This document shows positions 15,309 to 23,692 of a stretch of 64,000 nucleotides of DNA, piece by piece. Below the pieces are notes generated by a model, which did no database searches, was not told the origin of the DNA, and worked only from the letters and a program-made list of their open reading frames with translations. The position numbers and the translations under genes were made by a program. Every line of letters begins with the position of its first letter. Positions within the stretch are counted from its first letter, which is position 1. The DNA comes from an uncultured Trueperaceae bacterium (GTDB lineage: Bacteria > Deinococcota > Deinococci > Deinococcales > Trueperaceae): positions 1-64,000 of the forward strand of contig CALMXZ010000013.1 of assembly GCA_937873495.1 (NCBI GenBank), read 5' to 3'.

Positions 15309-16448
15309 CTAGGAGCCGACCACCAGGTCGCGTGGCACGTCGGTCATGAGCTCGTAGCCGGTCGGCGTGACGAGCACGAGGTCCTCCATCTGGTACCCGC
15401 CCTGGCCGAGGATGTAACGGCCGCACTCGATCATCACGACCATGCCGGGCTCGAGGACGAACTTGGAGCCCTGGTAGATCATGGGCTCCTCGTGGATCTC
15501 CAGCCCTACGCCGTGGCCGGCGTGCTCGCGGTACAGCTGCGGGTCGATGGCCTGGCCGGCACGCAGCATCGCGGCGTAGACGTCGCCTGCGGTCGCGCCG
15601 GGCTTCACGGCCTCGATACCTGCCTCGACCGCGGCCCTGACGGCGGCGTAGTGCCGGGCGTCCTCGGCGCGCGCGCTCTTGCCGACCACGTACGTGCGTG
15701 CGAAGTCGCCCGGGTAAGAGCCGTAGACGGCGCCGAGGTCGAAGCGCAGGATGTCGCCTTCCTTGAGGGCGTAATCGGTGGGGGTGCCGTGGACGATGGC
15801 GCCGTTCTCGGCGGCGCCGACGATGAGGAAGTCGACGTACTCGCCGCCGGCTGCCAGGCAGGCTTCCTTCGCGAGTGCCGCCAGCTCCTTCTCCGTGATG
15901 CCGGGCCGGACGTTGTTCATGATCGCGCGGGCGCCGGCCTGCGTGGCGTCCATCGCCTTGCGGATGCGCCTGAGCTCTTCCTCGCTCTTGATCGCCCTGA
16001 GCCTGGCGAGCAGCGGGCTAGCCGGCTTGAAGGTCGCGTTCGGCAGCCCGGCCACGAGCGCCTGATGCACGTCGTAGGGCAGCGAGGCGTTCTCGAAGCC
16101 GATGACGCCGCGCTCCAGCCCGGCAGCGCGGACGATGTCGCATACGGCCCCCACCTTGTCGACGATCACGTTGGGGCGGCCCGGGTAGACGTACTCGGCG
16201 GTCGGGCGCACGTCCTCGATCCACGTCTGGCGCTTGGCGTCGTCGAAGTCCTGGTGGGGCACGAGGAACACGGGCGCGCGCGCCTCGTCGGCGAAGAAGA
16301 CGACGTAGTAGAGGCGCGGCTTGATGCGGTTGCTGTTCACGTGCATGAAATCGGTGAAGACGATGACGTTCTCGGTGTAGGCGACGACCAGGGCGTCGAG
16401 GCCCTCGTCTCGCATCATCTGGCGGGCTTTGTCGCGGTTGAGGAGCAT
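15309..16448 (-). CDS. M24 family metallopeptidase/amidinohydrolase (Xaa-Pro dipeptidase-like)
   Basis: 379 residues. The N-terminal creatinase-type domain covers about 1-150 and the pita-bread catalytic domain about 155-379. All five metal ligands are visible: Asp237 (RFDLGAVYG), Asp248 (YPGDFART), His312 (AGHGVGLEIHEEP), Glu341 (MIECGRY) and Glu355 (QMEDLV). M24 members include Xaa-Pro dipeptidases, creatinase and ectoine hydrolase. With an M14 AstE-type gene and an aspartate-family dehydrogenase in the same operon, a cyclic or N-acyl amino acid is a reasonable substrate, but this is inference. The start at 16448 lies 26 bp from the amidase stop. Cytoplasmic, no signal peptide. Confidence 0.87.
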   Translation of the reverse strand: MLLNRDKARQMMRDEGLDALVVAYTENVIVFTDFMHVNSNRIKPRLYYVVFFADEARAPVFLVPHQDFDDAKRQTWIEDVRPTAEYVYPGRPNVIVDKVGAVCDIVRAAGLERGVIGFENASLPYDVHQALVAGLPNATFKPASPLLARLRAIKSEEELRRIRKAMDATQAGARAIMNNVRPGITEKELAALAKEACLAAGGEYVDFLIVGAAENGAIVHGTPTDYALKEGDILRFDLGAVYGSYPGDFARTYVVGKSARAEDARHYAAVRAAVEAGIEAVKPGATAGDVYAAMLRAGQAIDPQLYREHAGHGVGLEIHEEPMIYQGSKFVLEPGMVVMIECGRYILGQGGYQMEDLVLVTPTGYELMTDVPRDLVVGS

Positions 16449-16474
16449 GTGGTTACCGTCCTTGGCTGCCTGGC

Positions 16475-18139
16475 TCAGGCGTGGAATCTGGGGCGCGCGG
16501 AGCGCTTGTCGTTGTTGAGCTCGATGGCTCGAGCGGCCGAGAGGATGACGGCCTCCTCGAACGGGCGGCCGTGGAGCTGAACGGAGAGCGGCATGCCGTT
16601 CGAGTCGAGCCCGGTCGGCACGCTCAAGCTGGGGAAGCCGGTGAGGTTGCTCAGCCGCGTGAAGCGCCCCTGACCGGTGCGGGGGTTGACGGTGGTGGCG
16701 CCGATGCGGAGCTCTGTCTCGCCGAGGCGCGCGGCCCGGTACGGCACCATGGGCGTGATCAGGATGTCGGCCGTCTCGTGCGCCGCCCTGACCTCCTCCA
16801 CCATGAGCCGCCGCAGCCGTTGCCCGAGGCGGTAGGCCGCCGCCGGGTAGAGCTCGGCGGCGAGGAGGAGCTCGTGGACGAACTTCCCGAGCTGGGCGCC
16901 CTGTTCGAGAAGGAAGCGGTACTTGCCGAAGTTGTCGACGTGGGTGACCACCCCGCCGAGGACCTCGCTGGCGCTGGCGTGCGGCAGGCGCACCTCGCGA
17001 ACGCTCGCACCCAGGCCGCGCAGCACCTCCACGGCGTGCTGCATGGTGCCCGCGATCTCGTCCTCGAGGGGCGTGTCGAGCCAGTCGACCGGCACGCCGA
17101 CGGTGAGGCCGGCGACATCGCCCGTCACACGCTCCGCCAGGCCCGCCTCGCCGGTCATGACCTCGAGCATGATCGCGGCGTCCAGCGTCGTCCTCGTCAT
17201 CGGACCGGTCACCGAGATGCCGTTGGTGCCCTTGCTTACCTCGACCAGCCCGGCGGTCGGTTTGACGCCGACGATGCCGCAGAACGCGGCGGGGATACGG
17301 ATGGAGCCGCCCGCGTCCGTGCCCGTTGCCGCCGCCGCCAGCCCCGTGGCGACCGCGACGGCCGAGCCGGAGCTCGAGCCGCCCACCTGCCTGGCCGGGT
17401 CCCACGGGTTGCGCGCCAGGCCGAAGACGTCGCCGTCTCCGCTGCCGAGTTCCAACGTGTTGGCCTTGCCGAGCAGCACCGTCCCTGCGCGCGCGAGGCG
17501 CTTGACGATGGGCGCGTCCTCGTCGGGCACGTTGTCCTTGAAGGCGGCGGTGTGGTAGGTCGTGCGGATCCCCTTGGTGGGGATGAGGTCCTTGTGGGCG
17601 ATGGGCACGCCGTGCAGCGGACCGCGGTAGACGCCTCGGGCGAGCTCGTGTTCGGCGCGCTCGGCGTCGGCCAGCGCTCGCTCGCCGGCGACCGTCAGGT
17701 AGGCGATGAGCTCGCCGTTGAGCTCTGCGATCGCACGGAGCTTCTCCTCCGCGAGCGCGACGGGCGACAGGCGGCGCTCGCGGATGCTCGCGGCCAGGTC
17801 GAAGAGGTCGCCGGCGTCGTCGGCCGTGCGGGCCGGCCACGTGCGTTCGGTCGGCCCGGCGGCGCCGGCCGGTCCGCCGGAGGCGGCAGCCGAGGCGCTA
17901 GCCGCCTTGCCGGTACGAAGGCCCGCGGCCCCGCCACCCGGCGCCTCGGGGCGCGGCAGCTCGAAGTCGACGAACGGGACGACGTCGCGGCCGACGACCG
18001 GCCGCCACCGCTCGGCCGCGGTCGCCACGGCGTTCAGGCGTGCCGCCACCCCGCCGGCCAGGTCGCTCGGCACGTCGATGCCGACCGACGCGCCGAGGGC
18101 GACGGCCCCTTCCGCGGTGATGGGCGCGCGCTCAGCCAT
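16475..18139 (-). CDS. amidase-signature hydrolase with fused AtzG/GatC-like N-terminus
   Basis: 554 residues. Residues about 5-62 (ITAEGAVALGASVGIDVPSD, then VAARLNAVATAAERWRP and VPFVDFELP) resemble the small AtzG/DUF4089 proteins that partner AtzE amidases. An Ala/Gly-rich linker follows (66-98). The amidase-signature domain (about 108-554) has Lys183 (PIAHKDLIPTKG), GGSSSGSA (253-260) and DAGGSIR with nucleophile Ser279, so the Ser-cisSer-Lys triad looks complete. The fusion is notable because the other amidase in the window keeps the small protein separate. The start at 18139 overlaps the upstream M14 gene by 8 bp. The substrate is unknown; an amide or ureido compound imported by the adjacent transporter is likely. 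Confidence 0.85.
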   Translation of the reverse strand: MAERAPITAEGAVALGASVGIDVPSDLAGGVAARLNAVATAAERWRPVVGRDVVPFVDFELPRPEAPGGGAAGLRTGKAASASAAASGGPAGAAGPTERTWPARTADDAGDLFDLAASIRERRLSPVALAEEKLRAIAELNGELIAYLTVAGERALADAERAEHELARGVYRGPLHGVPIAHKDLIPTKGIRTTYHTAAFKDNVPDEDAPIVKRLARAGTVLLGKANTLELGSGDGDVFGLARNPWDPARQVGGSSSGSAVAVATGLAAAATGTDAGGSIRIPAAFCGIVGVKPTAGLVEVSKGTNGISVTGPMTRTTLDAAIMLEVMTGEAGLAERVTGDVAGLTVGVPVDWLDTPLEDEIAGTMQHAVEVLRGLGASVREVRLPHASASEVLGGVVTHVDNFGKYRFLLEQGAQLGKFVHELLLAAELYPAAAYRLGQRLRRLMVEEVRAAHETADILITPMVPYRAARLGETELRIGATTVNPRTGQGRFTRLSNLTGFPSLSVPTGLDSNGMPLSVQLHGRPFEEAVILSAARAIELNNDKRSARPRFHA

Positions 18140-19310
18140 GGGCGGTTCGACCGGCCGCGGCCGCACGGCCGCGCTCGAAGGCCCCCGCGTTCAGGTAGGC
18201 GAAGATGGCGCCGCGGGCGGCCAGCACCTGCTGCTCGACACGCGTCGCCAGCGGTTGCCACCTGCCCGTCTCGTTGACGACGGTCACGGCGCCGAGCTCC
18301 GCGCAGAGGTGAGTGAACTGCCAGCCCTGGCCAGGGAACTCGTTCAGGCCCGTGAACACGCCGCCGCCCTCGTCGGTGAACTTGGCGGCGTGGGCGGCGC
18401 CGATGATGGGCACGATGTCCTCGACCCGTTCTATCGGGTGGCCCGCGGCGAAGACCGCGCCGGTCGCGCCGAAGTAGACCTCGGTGGCGCCGGGCCCCAG
18501 TGCCGGGTGCGCGAAGATGGAGAACTTGCTCCCCTGGCTCTCGTGCAGGTCGATCACCAGCTCCGGGCGCAGCTCGCGCACCAGGTCGCCGATGACGGCG
18601 ACCTCGACGGGCGCGTCGTCGAAGGAGAAGAGGCGGTTGAAGTTGCCGACGCCGCCCTCGGGCGTGACCCAGGCCGTGAAGGCGTGGTTGTAGACCCCGC
18701 AGCCCTCGACGTCAGGCAGGTTCTCCGGCAGCACCAGGCGGCGGGACTGTAGCGTCGTGACGACGCCCTGGTCCGCGTCCAGCACGTCGTGCAGGTGCTT
18801 CCAGATGTCCATGGGCCCCCGGCCGGCCTTGGCGACCGGTCGGGCGAGGAACGCTACCTCGCCGACCTGCGAGATGACGAGATCGTCCTCGCTGTACAGG
18901 ACCGTGCCCAGCTCGGCGAGGAGCTCGCCGAGGTCCGTGTCCGGCGCGAGCGTCACGCTCTTACCGGCCGCCAACGATAGGTAGTTGGCGTAGCCCTCCC
19001 AGCCGAGGGGGTCGCGGATGGGGACGATCACCACGCGCCGGTCGAGGTTGAGCTCCTTGGCCAGGGTGAGGGCCGCGAGGACGCCGGCCGGTTCGGTGGC
19101 GTGCGAGCCGGAAGTGATGACGATGGGCGGCGCGGCGTCGCGCGCGGCAGGGCCGCGTCCCGCTTGGCCGCGACTCGGAAGGTCGCGACCTGGGAGGTCG
19201 ATGGCGTGGATGCCACGGCCGAAGAGCGTGGTGCCGAGACGCCGCACCGGGAGGCCGTGCCGCTCGCAGAACGCGAGCAGTGTGGCTTCGTCTGTGACCG
19301 ATTGGGGCAA
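18132..19310 (-). CDS. M14-family AstE/AspA-like zinc hydrolase, long variant
   Basis: 392 residues starting at a TTG (19310) preceded by AGGAGG at 6-bp spacing; the open frame upstream overlaps the permease and is not coding. Zinc ligands are His70 and Glu73 (SGSHATEPAG) and His256 (VIDLHESQG). GNFNRLF at 223-229 supplies the substrate-binding Asn-Arg pair, and NETG near the C-terminus resembles the family's end. Relatives deacylate N-acyl amino acids (aspartoacylase, succinylglutamate desuccinylase, N-acetyl-diaminobutyrate deacetylase). It is longer and more divergent than the four other M14 genes in this window. Its product would release a free amino group for the downstream enzymes. Confidence 0.78.
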   Translation of the reverse strand: MPQSVTDEATLLAFCERHGLPVRRLGTTLFGRGIHAIDLPGRDLPSRGQAGRGPAARDAAPPIVITSGSHATEPAGVLAALTLAKELNLDRRVVIVPIRDPLGWEGYANYLSLAAGKSVTLAPDTDLGELLAELGTVLYSEDDLVISQVGEVAFLARPVAKAGRGPMDIWKHLHDVLDADQGVVTTLQSRRLVLPENLPDVEGCGVYNHAFTAWVTPEGGVGNFNRLFSFDDAPVEVAVIGDLVRELRPELVIDLHESQGSKFSIFAHPALGPGATEVYFGATGAVFAAGHPIERVEDIVPIIGAAHAAKFTDEGGGVFTGLNEFPGQGWQFTHLCAELGAVTVVNETGRWQPLATRVEQQVLAARGAIFAYLNAGAFERGRAAAAGRTAHG

Positions 19311-19345
19311 CTGTTCCCTCCTAGCTGCTGTGAGGAAGAGCTTCT

Positions 19346-20230
19346 TCAGTGGCGCAGGCGCGGGTCGAGGCGGTCGCGCACCCAGTCGCCGATCAGGTTG
19401 ACGGTCAGGACGGTCAGGAGGATGGCTACGCCCGGCAGGGCCGTGATCCACCACGCCATGACCATGTAGACCCGGCCTTCCGAGAGGATGCCGCCCCACG
19501 TCGGCGCGGGCGGCGGCACGCCGAGGCCGAGGAAGCTCAGCGCGGCCTCGGCGAGGATGAACTGGACGAACGCGAAGGTGGCGAGCACGAGCATGGTGCT
19601 GGTGACGCCGGGGAGGATGTGCTTCCAGAGGATCCTGGGCGTCGACGTGCCGAGGGCGACGGCGGCCTGGACGAACTCCTGGTCCTTGAGGACCAGGACC
19701 ATGGACCTGACCACGCGGGCGAATATCACCCAGCCGGTCACGCCCAACACGACGATGAGGTTGAGCAGGCCTGGGCCCCACACGGCCATGACGACGATGG
19801 CGAGCAGGATGAAGGGGAACGCCTGCTGCACGTCGGCGATACGCATGAACACGATGTCGATCCAACCGCCGAAGTAGCCAGATAGGACGCCGACCAGCAA
19901 CCCGAGGAGGCCGGCTATGGTGGTGGCGGCGAGACCGACCAGTAGAGATACGCGCCCGCCATAGATGATGCGGCTGAGCAGGTCGCGGCCTAGCGCGTCC
20001 GTGCCGAGCGGGTACGACCAGTCGCCTCCCGCGAACGCCGGCGGGAGCAGCGAGCGGTTGATGAGGTCCTGGGCGAGCGGGTCGTGGGGCGCGACGATGG
20101 GAGCCGCCAGCGCCGAGACGACTATGACGGCGAGGACCACGGTGGCGAGCACGATCGTCGCAGGCATGCGGCGCCTGCCGCGCGCGCGCCTGCGCAGCCG
20201 CTTGGCCTTGACGGCGGTGTCGGCTGCCAC
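19346..20230 (-). CDS. DppC-type ABC importer permease
   Basis: 294 residues. An N-terminal membrane helix at about 26-46 (IVLATVVLAVIVVSALAAPI) is followed by the hallmark LGTDALGRDLLSRIIYGGRVSLLVG, then five more helices with the EAA coupling loop (AAVALGTSTPRILWKHILPG) and the closing LNLIGDWVRDRLDPRLRH-like tail. The GTG start at 20230 shares one base with the DppB stop. It pairs with the DppB gene upstream to form the membrane channel. No ATPase gene is adjacent. Confidence 0.9.
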   Translation of the reverse strand: MAADTAVKAKRLRRRARGRRRMPATIVLATVVLAVIVVSALAAPIVAPHDPLAQDLINRSLLPPAFAGGDWSYPLGTDALGRDLLSRIIYGGRVSLLVGLAATTIAGLLGLLVGVLSGYFGGWIDIVFMRIADVQQAFPFILLAIVVMAVWGPGLLNLIVVLGVTGWVIFARVVRSMVLVLKDQEFVQAAVALGTSTPRILWKHILPGVTSTMLVLATFAFVQFILAEAALSFLGLGVPPPAPTWGGILSEGRVYMVMAWWITALPGVAILLTVLTVNLIGDWVRDRLDPRLRH

Positions 20231-21147
20231 TAGGCGTTCACCCGTGGGTCGAGCAGCGAGTACGAGAGGTCGACGAGCAGGTTGACGCCGACCACGATCA
20301 CCGCGATGCAGAGCGTCGCCGCCTGCACCAGCGGGAAGTCGCGCTGGCTGATGGCCTGCAGCACCAAGCGCCCGAGGCCTGGCCACGCGAAGATGGTCTC
20401 GGTTATCACGGCGCCGCCGAGCAGCGAGCTGGCGTCTAGACCGATGAGCGTGACGATGGGTATGGCGGCGTTGCGCAACCCGTGCTTGATGACCACCGTG
20501 AACTCGCGCAACCCCTTCGCCCTGGCCGTGCGCAACGAGTCGCTGCCGAGGACGTCGAGCATGTTGGTGCGCACGAGCCGCGCTATCCGCCCCATCGTGA
20601 AGGCGGCGAGCGTGACGGCCGGCAGGATCAGGTGCCTGAGGCTGCCACTACCGCCCGTCGGCAGTAGCCGAAGGGTGACGGAGAACAGCAGGATCAACAG
20701 GAGACCGAGCCAGAAGCCGGGCACGCTCTGGCCGACGAGCGAGGTGCCGATGGCCAGCCGGTCGAGGAAGCTGTTGCGGAACACGGCGCTCAGGATCCCG
20801 AGCGGCACCGCGACGACGAGCGCCAGCAGCAGGGCGGCGGCCGCGAGCTGGATGGTGTAAGGGAAGCGCTCGAGGACGAGCCCGATGGCGGGTTGGTGCT
20901 GCCACAGGCTGGTGCCGAAGTCACCTCGCAGTACGCCGCCAAGGAAGGCGACGTACTGCGAGAAGAACGGACGATCCAGGTTCATCGATCGGCGCAGGGC
21001 GTCGATGTCCGCTTGCGTAGCCGTCGGCCCCACCATCAGCGACACGGGGTCGCCGCTCAGGTGAGACAGCGCGAACACGGTGAACGACACGCCCAACAGC
21101 ACGAAGGCCGCTTGCGCCAGCCGTGATACCAGGAACCGCGGCTTCAT
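20230..21147 (-). CDS. DppB-type ABC importer permease
   Basis: 305 residues. Helix 1 (about 9-28) is followed by the typical LSGDPVSLMVGPTATQADID...LDRPFFSQY segment, then five helices with the coupling loop SLRTARAKGL..VIKHGLRNAAIP and the end DLSYSLLDPRVNA. The ATG directly abuts the TAG of the upstream binding-protein gene. It forms the inner-membrane channel with the DppC neighbour for peptide- or amide-like substrates. Confidence 0.92.
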   Translation of the reverse strand: MKPRFLVSRLAQAAFVLLGVSFTVFALSHLSGDPVSLMVGPTATQADIDALRRSMNLDRPFFSQYVAFLGGVLRGDFGTSLWQHQPAIGLVLERFPYTIQLAAAALLLALVVAVPLGILSAVFRNSFLDRLAIGTSLVGQSVPGFWLGLLLILLFSVTLRLLPTGGSGSLRHLILPAVTLAAFTMGRIARLVRTNMLDVLGSDSLRTARAKGLREFTVVIKHGLRNAAIPIVTLIGLDASSLLGGAVITETIFAWPGLGRLVLQAISQRDFPLVQAATLCIAVIVVGVNLLVDLSYSLLDPRVNA

Positions 21148-22671
21148 CTACCAGGAGACGTCTTCGTAGATGGAGATCAGGTCGTCGGAGCGCTGCTTCC
21201 ACTGCCAGACGTCCTTGAGGCCGTAGATGGAGGAGTTGTTCCAGAGGAAGATCCACGGCGGATCGTCGTGCGTGAGCTGGGCGGCCTGCCTGGCGAGGTC
21301 GGCGCGCGTGGCGTCGTCGAACTCGCTGGCCATCTTCGTCACGAGCGCGTCGACGGCCGGGTTGGTGTAGTGGTTCCAGTTGAACGTCCCGGTGCTGGCG
21401 ATCGCGATGCTGTAGATCTCGTAGGCGTCGACGCCCTGGGTGCCCTGGATGGAGAGGGAGTACATGGGCGACTGGGACTTCTCTTGCGTCAGGCGCGTGA
21501 CGAACTGGCCGTACTCGACCTCGACGAGCTTGACGGTGACGCCGACGGCGGCCAGGTCGGCCACCACGGCCTGCGCCTCCTCGGCGGTGAGGTAGCGCGC
21601 GGTCGCGAGCAGCTCGATCGTGAAGCCGTTGGGGTAGCCGGCCTCCGCCAGCAGCTCCTTGGCCTTCGCCGGGTCGTAGGGGTACGGCTCGATGCTCGGG
21701 TCGTAGCCGAGGTAGGTGGGCTGCGGGATGGGCTGGCTGATGAGCGTGCCGTAGCCGCGCTGCAGCGCCTGGACGATCGCCTGCCTGTTCACGGCGTAGT
21801 TGAGCGCTTGGCGCACGCGGACGTCGCGCAGCGGCTCGCCGCCGGCGACGGGGCTATCGGGCCACAGGCCGATGTAGACGGCGCGGGGCGACGGGCCGGA
21901 CTGGACCTGGACGCCCGGGGTGCGCTCGAGCAGGGGGACCTGGATGGCCGGGATCTCCCAGATCAGGTCGACCTCGCCGTTCTGGAGGGCGGCGACGCGC
22001 GAGGAGGGTTCGGGGATGGTGCGCCACACGACCTGCTGGATGCCGGCGACGCCGTTCCAGTAGCCGGGGTTGGCGGAGAACACGATGCGATCGCCCCTCA
22101 CCCATTCGCTGAGCAGGTAAGGGCCCGAGCCGATCGGCTTGGAGGCGAACTGCTCCTTGCCGACCTCGGCCAAGTACTTGGTCGGCATGATGAAGGCGTT
22201 GTCGGTCAGCGCGTTCGGGAGGAACGGGTCGGGCACGCTCGTGTGGATCTCGACCGTCTGGTCGTCGACCGCCACGACCTCGACGATGCTCCGGTAGCGC
22301 GAGGCCACGACGCTCTCGGGGGCCCGGTAGAGGTCGATGCTCTCCTTGACCGTGGTCGCGTCGAGGACCTCGCCGTTCGTGAAGGTCACGCCCTGGCGGA
22401 TGGTGAAACGCCAGGTGGTGGCGTCGACCGCTTCCCACGTCGTGGCGATGCGCGGCACCACGGTGCCGTCCGCCTCGCGGTGCATGAGCGAGTCGAAGAT
22501 CTGCAGGAAGCTGTTGCGCTCGAACAGGCCGCCGGTGCCCGGCGGGTAGAAGGTGGCGGTCTCGGCGGACATGCCGAGCACGAAGCTGGACTGGGGCGGT
22601 GCGCCTTGCGCCATGGCTGCCGACAGGGACAGCGCGGCCGCGAAGGCTAGGAGGCGGTGCAGTGCTTTCAT
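21148..22671 (-). CDS. family 5 ABC substrate-binding protein
   Basis: 507 residues. A Sec signal peptide (about 1-22, SLSAAMAQ) without a lipobox Cys implies a soluble periplasmic protein. Family 5 blocks are clear: WRFTIRQGVTFTNGEVLDATTV, IGSGPYLLSEWVRGDRIVFS, VRQALNYAVNRQAIV and AEEAGYPNGF-like sequence. It captures the substrate for the DppB/DppC pair that follows, and is first in an eight-gene run ending with a GntR regulator. No stem-loop separates it from dppB, unlike several other sets here. Confidence 0.92.
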   Translation of the reverse strand: MKALHRLLAFAAALSLSAAMAQGAPPQSSFVLGMSAETATFYPPGTGGLFERNSFLQIFDSLMHREADGTVVPRIATTWEAVDATTWRFTIRQGVTFTNGEVLDATTVKESIDLYRAPESVVASRYRSIVEVVAVDDQTVEIHTSVPDPFLPNALTDNAFIMPTKYLAEVGKEQFASKPIGSGPYLLSEWVRGDRIVFSANPGYWNGVAGIQQVVWRTIPEPSSRVAALQNGEVDLIWEIPAIQVPLLERTPGVQVQSGPSPRAVYIGLWPDSPVAGGEPLRDVRVRQALNYAVNRQAIVQALQRGYGTLISQPIPQPTYLGYDPSIEPYPYDPAKAKELLAEAGYPNGFTIELLATARYLTAEEAQAVVADLAAVGVTVKLVEVEYGQFVTRLTQEKSQSPMYSLSIQGTQGVDAYEIYSIAIASTGTFNWNHYTNPAVDALVTKMASEFDDATRADLARQAAQLTHDDPPWIFLWNNSSIYGLKDVWQWKQRSDDLISIYEDVSW

Positions 22672-22788
22672 TTGGGCTCCCTTGGTGCGTCAGTGCGGGC
22701 GGTCCGTGCCGTCCGGCTGGAGGTCATCTGGGGCTATGCTCCTCGAAGCGTGGGTCTGGTCTCGTCCTCACCTCCCGGTAGTGATTGG

Positions 22789-22800
22789 TGTAATAGTACA
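22789..22800. promoter_or_regulatory. possible operator in the divergent 22672-22923 region
   Basis: TGTAATAGTACA is an imperfect palindrome (TGTA....TACA) in the only AT-rich spot between two divergent units, the binding protein at 22671 and the isochorismatase-like gene at 22924. It has the general shape of a GntR site. No strong -35/-10 pair was picked out. Confidence 0.3.
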
Positions 22801-22923
22801 TAGGAGACTTGGAGGAGGGCAACGGGCGGCTCTGGCCACCGCGCTCCTCCGGCCCGCTCTGGTGCCGGACCGGCATGCCCGCATGACGATCCGCCGCCCT
22901 CCCAGCGGGGTTAGGAGTTGCTC

Positions 22924-23634
22924 ATGTACGACCACGTTGGAACCTGGTCCAAGGCCAAGACGAAAGCGTCAGACAACCCCCGACCGCCGCTCGAGCCCAA
23001 GCGGTCGGCGCTGCTGATCATCGACCTGCAGAACTACTCGTGCCACCCCGACTGCGGCTGGACGCCCGTCTACAAGGAGCACTTCCCCGAGGTGTACGCC
23101 TACCGCAACCCTCGCATGAACGAGCTCGTCATCCCCAACATCCGTAAGCTGATCGACTGCGCCAGGCGGAACCAGGCGCGGGTCATCTACTTCCGCCTCG
23201 GCTCGGCCCTCCCCGACTGGTCGGACGTCATGCCGTTCCACCGGGATGCGGCGCTCAGGACCCTGGAGCGCCACGGGCGCAAGATCATCGCGAACGTCGG
23301 AACGTTCGAGCACGAGGTGTTCGGAGAGATCGCGCCGGCGCCGGGCGACATCGTGATCGACAAGACCACCAAGAGCGCCTTCACTTCCACTGGCATCGAC
23401 CAGCTCCTGCGCAGCCTCGGGGTCGAGCATCTGGTGTTCTGCGGCGCCGCCACGGACGCGTGCGTCGAGACCACGGCCAGGGACGCGGCCGACCGCGGCT
23501 ATCACTGCACGATAGTCGACGACGGCTGTCTGGCCAGGGACCAGGAGTCGCACGACGCCTCCCTGCGGGCCTTCGACAAGCTGTTCGGCCGGGTCATGCC
23601 CGCGGCGGCCGTTCTCGAGGAGTACGGCTGCTAG
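22924..23634 (+). CDS. isochorismatase-family cysteine hydrolase
   Basis: 236 residues from the ATG at 22924 (AGGAG 8 bp upstream; a TTG at 22918 is too close to it). The catalytic triad of the cysteine hydrolase superfamily is visible: Asp in LLIIDLQN, Lys in VIDKTTKSAF and the nucleophile Cys in GAATDACVETT. Members hydrolyse C-N bonds in N-carbamoylsarcosine, biuret, nicotinamide and peroxyureidoacrylate, and some act on isochorismate. It stands alone, divergent from the 22671 importer operon, so a role on an amide/ureido substrate of that operon is plausible but not shown. Confidence 0.87.
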   Translation: MYDHVGTWSKAKTKASDNPRPPLEPKRSALLIIDLQNYSCHPDCGWTPVYKEHFPEVYAYRNPRMNELVIPNIRKLIDCARRNQARVIYFRLGSALPDWSDVMPFHRDAALRTLERHGRKIIANVGTFEHEVFGEIAPAPGDIVIDKTTKSAFTSTGIDQLLRSLGVEHLVFCGAATDACVETTARDAADRGYHCTIVDDGCLARDQESHDASLRAFDKLFGRVMPAAAVLEEYGC

Positions 23635-23692
23635 GCGGCGGAGCTCGGCCTGGCCGGGAACCGGGATCGGAGAGCGCGCTTCGGCTTGGCGC

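Noticed and set aside
16449-17840. N-terminal extension of the M24 gene by about 460 residues
   Set aside because: The extension overlaps the amidase in another frame and is Arg/Gly-rich shadow; the ATG at 16448 begins the real family sequence.
16481-18277. Large plus-strand open frame (598 codons)
   Set aside because: It is antisense to a well-supported amidase; composition is typical of GC-rich third-frame shadow with no domain.
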